From a virus, in the IMG/VR virus record IMGVR_UViG_3300022745_000147, positions 1 through 22,576 of that record: a DNA stretch of 22,576 bases. One strand, written 5' to 3'. Under the pieces are notes generated by a model. It ran no database searches. It was not told the origin of the DNA and was given only the letters and a program-made list of their open reading frames with translations. The position numbers and the translations under genes were made by a program. This document shows, piece by piece, positions 1 to 5,858 of this stretch. Position 1 is the first letter of the stretch. Every line of letters begins with the position of its first letter.

Positions 1-120
1 GTGACGCTCAAGGCTTTCCGTAATCTCAGTCTGTAACATGGTTGCAGCTTTCTTGACGCCTTGATAAGCCGCCCGCTGCAACTTCTGAATGATGGATGCT
101 TGGTGGAAGGTCACATTCAC
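1..120 (-). CDS. HK97 gp10-like tail/head-tail component, partial (3' end beyond window)
   Basis: Only the first 40 codons are inside the window. The reading frame begins with GTG at 120, which overlaps the stop of the adaptor gene as GTGA. The visible residues form an amphipathic helix with the pattern QKLQRAAYQGVKKAATMLQ followed by TEITES. That pattern, and the position directly after a head-tail adaptor, fits the HK97 gp10 family of tail-completion proteins. The ATG at 116 cannot be the start because the next codon in its frame is a stop. Assignment rests mostly on position, since the conserved core lies outside the window. Confidence 0.6.
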   Translation of the reverse strand, partial: MNVTFHQASIIQKLQRAAYQGVKKAATMLQTEITESLERH

Positions 121-452
121 GGCGGCACCACCACTTCTACCGCCGTGATGTTTAGGAAGATTCCCTGCTCGTCCAAGTCGGAAACGTTGATAACGTCGAA
201 CCGCCGCGAAGCATAACTAATGATGTCCGTACTAATGATGTCGGTATCGCCCGGTGCGTAAAACGTATACTGGTTCGAGGTGCGAGAACCGCCGCCCGTG
301 TTGATTTCGGAACCGCCAAGAGCATTCAACCGCATCCGGAAATTACCAATGGCGGTATACGATTCAATCACGCCGCCGCCCGTGTCCTGAGTCTGGGACT
401 TGCGGAGAATCGTTACGTCCTTATCAAACCAATACGCGGGTACTCCGATCAT
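117..452 (-). CDS. Phage head-tail adaptor (head closure) protein
   Basis: A 111-residue protein of the usual length for the SPP1 gp16 / phage head-tail joining family. The N-terminal third reads like that family: a short lead, then DVTILRKSQTQDTGGGVIES, a beta strand with FRMRLNALGGSE, and later YTFYAPGDTDI and RRFDVINVSDLDEQG, which match the strand order of the beta-barrel adaptors. The protein is expected to seal the connector on the portal vertex and give the docking surface for the tail. It overlaps the upstream connector gene by four bases (ATGA) and the downstream gp10-like gene by four bases (GTGA), so translation is probably coupled through the three genes. Confidence 0.7.
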   Translation of the reverse strand: MIGVPAYWFDKDVTILRKSQTQDTGGGVIESYTAIGNFRMRLNALGGSEINTGGGSRTSNQYTFYAPGDTDIISTDIISYASRRFDVINVSDLDEQGIFLNITAVEVVVPP

Positions 453-1360
453 CCCATGCCCCCCGCAATGGTGATCTTCTTGTACGGTGCGAGTCGGTCA
501 ACGTAATTGAGACGGCGCAATGTCTGGTCAGCAAGCGTGTACGTATAATCGCCGAGTGCTTCGCTGGTCAGGTTGTTATCCTTGAGCGACAAGTTGTAGG
601 TATCGGCAATGACCTGATTCGACAACAATGCAATGTCGTCGGGGATCGTCTCATACCCGCCGCGATAGTCGATGCAGACGCCCTGGTAAGTGCCGGGGAA
701 GGAAAGCGGGGTAGCCTGTCCACCGTCCGGCCTAAACATGTAATCCATCGACGACATGGGCGTGAATGCGATGGTGCTGAACGTGGGGTCTACGATGTAG
801 GTCATTACGTCCACATTCGGCCAGCCGATTGATTGCGTGTAGGAGGCGTTTGCGGACTTCAACGGAACGCCGGCCGTATCGAACAGCCACTTAGTCGGAA
901 CGTCCACATTGCCCATCAGGTTTGCCGAGAATCCGGAGATGGCCGCGATGCCCGTGACAAGTTGGGAGGCGAGGGTCATGGAGGATGTGGTCAGGTTGAA
1001 TGTCGTGGTATTCGTAGTCCCGCTGTTGGTAATTTCCGTCACCACGCAGCGCCGGTCGGGAGTCACCTGCACGGACGAAAACACATTCGATCCGGTGTAG
1101 CTCACCTGTAACGCGGTCGCATATCCCCACCCAACCCGATTCACCTGAATCACTGGCTTATTCCGAATCTGGATTCGCTGCTGGCGAGTGCCGGTGTTGT
1201 GGAACTCCACATAATTCGCCGCCCCGAACGTCCGCCCACAATCCGTCTCAATCCGGCGCGACACCTGACTAATCAACGAGGTCAACAGCGTGTCGCTGCT
1301 GGTCCCCGTGATGTGCATGTAGCTTTTAACGCTGGCTAAAGTTGTCAGGTCTGTCGCCAT
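449..1360 (-). CDS. gp6-like head-tail connector protein
   Basis: The first 60 residues carry the signature of the phage gp6-like connector family: LTTLASVKSYMHI, then SDTLLTSLISQVSRRIETDCGRTF, i.e. a helix pair that precedes a beta segment. At 303 residues it is much longer than the HK97 gp6 type (about 110), as in SPP1 gp15-like or longer connector variants. The extra part is a Ser/Thr-rich central region (about residues 90-220) with no motif I recognise, followed by a helical C-terminal section containing SNQVIADTYNLSLKDNNLTSEALGDYTYTL that resembles the second half of a connector. The long middle could be an inserted domain. The start ATG overlaps the upstream stop as TAATG. The product would form a ring under the portal. 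Confidence 0.7.
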   Translation of the reverse strand: MATDLTTLASVKSYMHITGTSSDTLLTSLISQVSRRIETDCGRTFGAANYVEFHNTGTRQQRIQIRNKPVIQVNRVGWGYATALQVSYTGSNVFSSVQVTPDRRCVVTEITNSGTTNTTTFNLTTSSMTLASQLVTGIAAISGFSANLMGNVDVPTKWLFDTAGVPLKSANASYTQSIGWPNVDVMTYIVDPTFSTIAFTPMSSMDYMFRPDGGQATPLSFPGTYQGVCIDYRGGYETIPDDIALLSNQVIADTYNLSLKDNNLTSEALGDYTYTLADQTLRRLNYVDRLAPYKKITIAGGMG

Positions 1361-1593
1361 TACATCGCCGCCTTACGAATCTGCCCGTGTAACATTGCCT
1401 TGTGCGGAATCTTCATATCCGCTCCCGATTCCGACGCCGTTGCTTTCCCAAGCTCAATCAGCCGCTTCGCAATCTCGGGAGGCACAAGGTAAGTGCCGCC
1501 TTTTTCAAAGCATCCATTCGTGCTTATGACCCGGAGGGATCGGCGGGGGGTCGTCATCCGGCCCGCCGATCCGGGGTCAGGGGGTTGAGTCAT
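1360..1593 (-). CDS. Small phage hypothetical protein, structural region
   Basis: A 77-residue protein. From residue 13 on it shows the pattern of a small beta protein followed by a helix: RSLRVISTNGCFEKGG, then YLVPPEIAKRLIELGKATA. The sequence V-P-x-E-I-A-K-R-L-I-x-x-G-K-A is common in short phage proteins encoded between capsid and connector genes, whose role is unknown to me. I take the first ATG because it overlaps the previous stop as ATGA; a second ATG at residue 13 is possible and would drop a proline-rich lead. It ends in TAATG with the connector gene. Confidence 0.6.
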   Translation of the reverse strand: MTQPPDPGSAGRMTTPRRSLRVISTNGCFEKGGTYLVPPEIAKRLIELGKATASESGADMKIPHKAMLHGQIRKAAM

Positions 1594-2276
1594 ACGGGCA
1601 CCCCTTCACGGTCATACTCATCCATGAATTGATGCTTGATCGTCCAATCTGCGGTAGGCCAGGTAATCACCCGCTGGATGTGCCCGATGCGAACGTTATT
1701 AGCGAGGTACACACGCCAATTCAGATGTTCCGTGGCGGTCATCCAGAATCCCACGTCAGCATCGAACCGCCCCGGCCCTTGCGTGTCCCATTGCCCATTC
1801 GACGGGTCAGGCGTTGACCACAGCCACGGCTTCGGCATTTTCTTCAGCGACTCGCACCGGATGATCGTCAGGCCGAAATGACCAGAACGGGCTTTAACGA
1901 GTGCTTTACTGGTGTCCCATTTCCCATCGACCACTTCGGACGGGTGAATCGTGGTAAGAACGTTTTTCGAGTCGCGGCGCATCTGGACGGGAAACACCGC
2001 GTCTGCGCCGGACGACTCGATTAAACGGAGCAATTCAAGGAACTGAGCCTGCGTGAATATGCTGTCATAATCGACGGTGACGAGGTAATCGTCCCCGTCT
2101 TCGATACAGACCTGCATCAGCTTTGTAAGGCTTTGTTCCCAGAATGCGCCCGAATGAGAAACAATGTGAATCCCCAACGGGAGGAAGTTGCGGGCACAAC
2201 AGAGGAGGTTATCAGTGAATCCCAATCGCGGGATGCTGAGTAACGCCTTCATTTTCACTTGACGAGGTGACGACAT
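1590..2276 (-). CDS. Glycosyltransferase-like protein (GT-A fold) inside the head gene cluster
   Basis: A 228-residue protein with features of a small GT-A glycosyltransferase. After an N-terminal strand there is DDYLVTVDYDSIFTQAQF (about residues 62-79), where DYD is a good DxD nucleotide-sugar/metal motif after a hydrophobic strand. It is followed by a helix and ADAVFPVQMRRDS, the usual strand after DxD. Further on, SGHFGLTIIRCESLKKMP and DADVGFWMTATEHLNWRVYLANNVRIGHI match the acceptor half of phage glycosyltransferases that end near a gHi motif. No transmembrane segment is seen, so it should act in the cytoplasm. Position between decoration and connector genes suggests it may modify a virion protein; a host-surface or DNA-base target is also possible. 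A GGGG ribosome site lies five bases before the ATG. Confidence 0.65.
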   Translation of the reverse strand: MSSPRQVKMKALLSIPRLGFTDNLLCCARNFLPLGIHIVSHSGAFWEQSLTKLMQVCIEDGDDYLVTVDYDSIFTQAQFLELLRLIESSGADAVFPVQMRRDSKNVLTTIHPSEVVDGKWDTSKALVKARSGHFGLTIIRCESLKKMPKPWLWSTPDPSNGQWDTQGPGRFDADVGFWMTATEHLNWRVYLANNVRIGHIQRVITWPTADWTIKHQFMDEYDREGVPV

Positions 2277-2292
2277 TTGAACCCCTGATAAA

Positions 2293-2344
2293 CCCCGGTT
2301 CGGGGAGGGTGCTGATACAACCTTGCACCCTCCCCAACACCGGG
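2293..2344 (-). terminator. Strong hairpin after the decoration gene; terminator or attenuator candidate
   Basis: An 11-bp perfect inverted repeat (2302-2312 with 2325-2335, 12-nt loop) is extended by a 6-bp outer stem (2294-2299 with 2339-2344). A second, mutually exclusive 5-bp hairpin (2293-2297 with 2301-2305, 3-nt loop) shares one arm. It sits between the decoration gene and the glycosyltransferase gene in minus-strand transcription. No good T-run follows, so it may lower read-through or stabilise the capsid mRNA end, not fully terminate. Confidence 0.5.
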
Positions 2345-2352
2345 AGAAACGG

Positions 2353-2817
2353 TTAGACCGAATTGATGGTCGATGCGGTGGTGAAGCTGGTCGTGCTGGT
2401 CAGGTTGTAGGACGATGCCGGGTCATACCGACCGTCGCCGCCAAGGATGATGCCAGACACGGCAACCGCAGCCGCAGCAGCCGACACACGCAAAGCAATG
2501 TAGGGCTTCGAGGTGTCCACGTTGACGCCGTTGATGTCGAACAACACCGCTTCGCCGTTCGTGGTGGCGTAGCTATAGGTGGCAATCGCGGTCGCACCAG
2601 TGCCGGACGTATCCGACGCCTTCACAACCTGGACCGTCGCCGTATTGGTGGAGTTGACACTGACAACGCCGAGATAACGCTGGGAGAGGTTGCCATTGGC
2701 CGCCTGCAACCCAACGTAGGAAGAAGTGAGCGTCGCACCGGCAGTCAACGCCACGGGGGACAGTGCCCCGAGCACGTTGAGCCGTTCGCTCAAGAGGCTG
2801 TTATTGGGAATGCTCAT
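2353..2817 (-). CDS. Head decoration/auxiliary capsid protein candidate
   Basis: A 154-residue protein directly after the major capsid gene, the usual place of a decoration protein. It begins with a short helix (SIPNNSLLSERLNVLGAL) and is then made of beta-strand-like, Ala/Thr/Ser/Val-rich sequence such as RYLGVVSVNSTNTATVQVV and YIALRVSAAAAAVAVSGIILGGDGRYD. The composition (few charges, few aromatics) is typical of a stable capsid surface or cement protein. No enzymatic motif is visible. An AAGGA ribosome site precedes the ATG. The family cannot be named from sequence alone, so the role is inferred from place and composition. Confidence 0.5.
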   Translation of the reverse strand: MSIPNNSLLSERLNVLGALSPVALTAGATLTSSYVGLQAANGNLSQRYLGVVSVNSTNTATVQVVKASDTSGTGATAIATYSYATTNGEAVLFDINGVNVDTSKPYIALRVSAAAAAVAVSGIILGGDGRYDPASSYNLTSTTSFTTASTINSV

Positions 2818-2867
2818 GTGAAATCCTTCAATTCAAAAAGAGGGGCGGGGGTTGCCCGCCCCCGTGA

Positions 2868-4313
2868 TTACCGGGCACCAAGGGCAACAAAGTGGGAACG
2901 GGTGATCGTGGTGTCATTCGCGGGGGTGACAGCCGAACGCAGATACGGCTCGCCGCCCATGCGGAACACCCAACGGAACGCGGTAGTGTTGGAGTCGAAG
3001 AAGAGGTGGATGCTGGTCTGGAAGTCCAGACCCGAGGCCTTCGTGTAGGCCGCGTAGCCTTTGAGGTTGCAGAGGATCACGTCACCAGCCGAGGAGAAGG
3101 CCGATGCGTGTTCGGAGACGTACACGGGCATCCCGAGGAGGCTGGGGATGATCTGGTTGTCAATCGTGGTGGTCCCAACCGGGAAGCCGCCGGCAGAGCC
3201 GGGGGTGCCGATGGTCAGGGAGGGGATAGCCGCGTATGCACGCCGGGTCATGATCCAAACCGCGCCGGGGTTACGCATATTGGGGGCGAGGATGCGGGTG
3301 GACATGTCGGTGATGTTCTGGAGGGCAAACGTATTCGCGGCCTGACCAGGATATTTCGCCTGAGTGACGAGGGAGTTGGCGTTGAGGAAGCCCAGCGGCT
3401 CGCCGTTGCCCTTGCCACGGAAAATGTACTCGTCAATTTTGTAACCAATCTTGGCCGCAGCCTTATTGGTCAGGAGATCGTTGAGCATGGGGCCGTCTTC
3501 GAGGAGTTCGTTGGAGACGGGCACAAGGGCGTAGATTTCGTTGAGCTGGATCTGACGGTTCTGGATAACCGGCTTGGACTGGCTCATGGTCGCACCCTGA
3601 GCACGGGAGTAGACCGCAATGCCGGTCGAATTATCCCACGGGGTGTTTTCGTCAGCGACAAGGTTGACCACGTTGGAGGCGGTCGTCTGCAGGTCGGTCA
3701 TGGACAGGATAGATTCCTGGTCCTGCACGGCGGTCCAGATGGTGTCCTTATACTCGGGCGGAACAGCGAAGCCGCCGTCAGCGCCGACGAGTTCGGACGC
3801 AAACGAGGTCGGGGTGGCTTTGATCTGGCCATTGCGTACGCCGTTGGAGTAGTCAGAGAGGAGTTTGAGGCGGTGGTCGGTCTTGGTGATGCCGGTCGCT
3901 CCCTTGAGGTGCATGATGGCACGGCCAAAGTCGGCCATGTTTTTGAAGCCCCAATTGCGCTTGGTTTCGTCGTTTTCGACCAGCTTTTCGGCTTCGGTGC
4001 GGACCACGACATCGGCGGAGACCTTGCCGCCCTTGGTTTCGACGGTCAGGGACTTGAGCGAATCGCGGATCGCGTCGCCGATTTCCTTGGCAATGCTCTT
4101 GTTGTCGGTGGGATCGGTGTCGGTCAGGACATCCATCGAATCGAGGGACAGCTTGACGCAATGCCCTTCGTCGTTCTGGAATTCGTTGTCGTCAAGATAT
4201 TCCTTGACGGTGTTGAACGCCAACGCGGAATCAAGGCCGGACTTGACCAAGTTATCAAACTTGGCTTTGGCCTTGGCTTTGAGGTCGGCGCTATCTTTGA
4301 TTTTGATAGCCAT
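2868..4313 (-). CDS. HK97-fold major capsid protein with N-terminal scaffold (delta) domain
   Basis: A 481-residue protein of the Phage_capsid (HK97 gp5) family. Residues 1-115 are charged and helical, as in a delta domain that acts as a scaffold and is removed by the prohead protease encoded upstream. The mature part starts around residue 165: TSFASELVGADGGFAVPPEY matches the conserved GG-x-x-VP entry to the fold. Later landmarks are PVSNELLEDG (spine helix) and YIFRGKGNGEPLGFLNA, the G-x-G-x-x-P-x-G segment of the A domain, and VFRMGGEPYLRSAVTP near the C-terminus. AAGGA lies eight bases before the ATG. The 256-base leader contains four short direct repeats and a small hairpin (4355-4368). 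Confidence 0.93.
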   Translation of the reverse strand: MAIKIKDSADLKAKAKAKFDNLVKSGLDSALAFNTVKEYLDDNEFQNDEGHCVKLSLDSMDVLTDTDPTDNKSIAKEIGDAIRDSLKSLTVETKGGKVSADVVVRTEAEKLVENDETKRNWGFKNMADFGRAIMHLKGATGITKTDHRLKLLSDYSNGVRNGQIKATPTSFASELVGADGGFAVPPEYKDTIWTAVQDQESILSMTDLQTTASNVVNLVADENTPWDNSTGIAVYSRAQGATMSQSKPVIQNRQIQLNEIYALVPVSNELLEDGPMLNDLLTNKAAAKIGYKIDEYIFRGKGNGEPLGFLNANSLVTQAKYPGQAANTFALQNITDMSTRILAPNMRNPGAVWIMTRRAYAAIPSLTIGTPGSAGGFPVGTTTIDNQIIPSLLGMPVYVSEHASAFSSAGDVILCNLKGYAAYTKASGLDFQTSIHLFFDSNTTAFRWVFRMGGEPYLRSAVTPANDTTITRSHFVALGAR

Positions 4314-4390
4314 TGATGAATCCTTGCGTGGGGGAAAGAAAAACAGTCACGATGCCCCGGTGTCGGGGTGTCGCTCTGGCTTCGCTTTCC

Positions 4391-4463
4391 CATCCAGCTC
4401 GCAATTAGCATCTGGCTCGGGGGCGGGTGGCGGCTATCCGGCTCGAAATGAATCATCCGGCTC
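4391..4463 (-). repeat. Four degenerate direct repeats (GAGCCGGATG type) in the capsid-gene leader
   Basis: On the minus strand the 10-mer GAGCCGGATG occurs in four versions: GAGCCGGATG (4454-4463), GAGCCGGATA (4435-4444), GAGCCAGATG (4409-4418) and GAGCTGGATG (4391-4400). Start-to-start spacing is 19, 26 and 18 bases. The copies fall in different reading frames and the region has no minus-strand gene, so this is not a protein repeat. It could be a protein-binding array on DNA or on the capsid mRNA leader. Confidence 0.5.
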
Positions 4464-4528
4464 AGCCCGCACAGCCTTGGCGGGTTGTCTGATATGCTTA
4501 TACGCTCACAAAAACGGAATGGAAGAGT

Positions 4529-4552
4529 GTAGGTAGCCGTTTGGATACCTAC
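4529..4552. promoter_or_regulatory. 7-bp inverted repeat upstream of the plus-strand small gene, operator-like
   Basis: GTAGGTA (4529-4535) and TACCTAC (4546-4552) form a perfect inverted repeat with a 10-base spacer, i.e. half-site centres 17 bases apart, close to 1.6 helical turns. It lies 17 bases before the ATG of the plus-strand gene at 4570. A dimeric repressor site or an RNA hairpin in the short leader are both possible. No clear promoter hexamers were found around it. Confidence 0.35.
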
Positions 4553-4569
4553 TTTGATAGAATGCAGCT

Positions 4570-4776
4570 ATGGACGACCGCGACGTACAGCAACAGGCTC
4601 GGAACCGATTTGGCAATGAATGCCGGGTTGAGATTGCCAGGAATAACGACACGGGGAAGTGCGTGGTGGTGGTTCTATCGGTGGGGATGATTTACGCCGG
4701 CATCTTGGCGTTCGGGAAGGGTGCCACGTTGGAAGAGGCATGGGCGGATGCGTTAAACAATACGTGCCTTGAATGA
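4570..4776 (+). CDS. Small plus-strand hypothetical protein
   Basis: A 68-residue reading frame on the strand opposite to its neighbours. It looks protein-like, with a basic N-terminal part (RNRFGNECRVEIARNN), a hydrophobic centre (VVVVLSVGMIYAGILAFG) and a helix GATLEEAWADAL that resembles small phage proteins ending in a T-x-E-E-A-x-x-D-A helix. The ribosome site is weak. It is the only gene candidate between the zinc-ribbon gene and the capsid gene, and converges on the former with a 24-base overlap. Function unknown. It may be a moron-type gene with its own control, or a chance frame; the helix motif is the main reason to keep it. Confidence 0.5.
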   Translation: MDDRDVQQQARNRFGNECRVEIARNNDTGKCVVVVLSVGMIYAGILAFGKGATLEEAWADALNNTCLE

Positions 4777-4911
4777 CCAGAGGCACGCCTTACACCGATA
4801 GGCGCGTTGCGGTCCCTTGTGCCAAGTGGCGCGGATGTCGGTAGATTTGCACGATGGGCAACGCCGCGCCTCATACTGGACGAATCGCGGGGCTTCCTTC
4901 ACGTCAGGCAT
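4753..4911 (-). CDS. Short zinc-ribbon protein
   Basis: A 52-residue gene too short for a length-filtered search. ATG at 4911 overlaps the protease stop by eight bases, and GGGAGGG lies three bases upstream, a strong ribosome site. The protein contains CPSC at residues 18-21 and CKAC at 40-43 separated by 18 residues including STDIRATW and YRCKAC, a classical four-cysteine zinc ribbon, followed by a basic tail SFKARIV. Such proteins may bind nucleic acid or protein partners. Between prohead protease and capsid one would expect a structural or assembly role, but nothing in the sequence shows it. Confidence 0.75.
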   Translation of the reverse strand: MPDVKEAPRFVQYEARRCPSCKSTDIRATWHKGPQRAYRCKACLWSFKARIV

Positions 4912-5638
4912 ATACCCTCCCAAACGCTTTCAGGATCGCTTTACGGGCTTCTTCTTTCGCAATGGCCGCAATGTCCACCTTAGGGGCGGGGACGTGCCTA
5001 ATGAGGCATAGCGTCTCATGAATGACCTTCGGGGCGGGTTTGGGTGCGGGCTTGTTGACCGCCTTGCCCACGGTGACGACAAATGCGTCCTGGTTCGCCT
5101 GTACGGGGGCAATGGAGACTTCGAGCAGCTTCCATTTCGAGTGAACCACCTGCACACGCTCACCCCACCGGGCAACGTCCGCCTTCGTCGCCCGCCGTGA
5201 TTCGAGCGGGACAAACCCAATCGACACGCCGGGCGAGATGCCGTTGGCGTAGGCTTGCGTGACGAATTCGCGGGCAAGGTCAGGCGGAAACACGCCATCC
5301 CAATCCATCGGCTTTTTCATGAATACGCCGCCGCATTCGATGAAGTTGTCACCGCGTACAATCTTCTTGGCCTTATTGGGGAAGCCAACAGGCTGAGCAT
5401 AATCGTGATTAAAAAACCACGCCCCGCAGGTCAGGAACTCGGTCAGGTCGCCGCCTTGCGGGATGACCACTTCGTCCTGACGGTCTAGGGAATCCGTGGT
5501 GATACGGGCGGTGAACTTGTACGGGTCATGGTCCCCATCGGCCTTCACCGTCAGCACCGACGACATCACCTTTACTTCGGCATCGGCTCCCAGCTTGTGA
5601 CGGGAACGGATCGCTTCGAGGGTGGATTTGGTAATCAT
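4904..5638 (-). CDS. HK97-family prohead (capsid maturation) protease
   Basis: A 244-residue protein matching the herpesvirus-type/HK97 prohead serine protease family. Landmarks in order: KFTARITTDSLDRQDEVVIPQGG (strand and turn, residues 41-63), WFFNHDYAQPVGF with the likely catalytic His78, an H-x-x-x-P-x-G pattern; SPGVSIGFVPLES with likely catalytic Ser139; and LLEVSIAPVQANQDAFVV (171-188), the conserved E-x-S-x-x-x-x-x-A-N segment with Glu173. The C-terminal 50 residues are Pro/Lys-rich then helical, perhaps a capsid-targeting tail. It should cut the N-terminal scaffold of the capsid protein encoded just downstream. It overlaps the preceding gene by ATGA. Confidence 0.88.
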   Translation of the reverse strand: MITKSTLEAIRSRHKLGADAEVKVMSSVLTVKADGDHDPYKFTARITTDSLDRQDEVVIPQGGDLTEFLTCGAWFFNHDYAQPVGFPNKAKKIVRGDNFIECGGVFMKKPMDWDGVFPPDLAREFVTQAYANGISPGVSIGFVPLESRRATKADVARWGERVQVVHSKWKLLEVSIAPVQANQDAFVVTVGKAVNKPAPKPAPKVIHETLCLIRHVPAPKVDIAAIAKEEARKAILKAFGRVYA

Positions 5639-5856
5639 TCTGTTCCCCGATCATAAAAAGTACCGGGTGCAATACGTGGGAAATAATTGCACCGTTCAAG
5701 TTCATAACACATCTTACTGACCATTCGTTTCATGATTGAGTCTTGCGTGTCCTGTTTTGTAAGCGGGACGCACACTTTGACCTCATCACCGTTTGGCGTG
5801 TAGACCATCACGTAAATCGAATCTCTAGCCTTTGCCTGTTCCAACAGTTCGCTCAC
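5635..5856 (-). CDS. Small hypothetical protein between portal and protease
   Basis: A 73-residue protein. I place the start at GTG 5856 because GGAGGA ends seven bases before it, directly over the stop of the portal-MuF gene (TGA, then CC, then GTG); the longer frame from 5895 would only read through intein/extein junction sequence. The protein begins SELLEQAKARDSIYVMVYTPNGDEVKVCVPL, a helix then two strands, and ends in a helix MKRMVSKMCYELERC. No motif is recognised. It is translation-coupled to both neighbours. Confidence 0.7.
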   Translation of the reverse strand: MSELLEQAKARDSIYVMVYTPNGDEVKVCVPLTKQDTQDSIMKRMVSKMCYELERCNYFPRIAPGTFYDRGTE

Positions 5857-5858
5857 GG

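Noticed and set aside
2323-3048. Plus-strand 241-codon frame across the decoration and capsid genes
   Set aside because: It is opposite two well-supported genes, Arg/Gly-rich, without any motif or ribosome site.
4391-4463. CRISPR-like array
   Set aside because: Repeats are 10 bases, degenerate, with 8-16-base gaps; far from CRISPR geometry.
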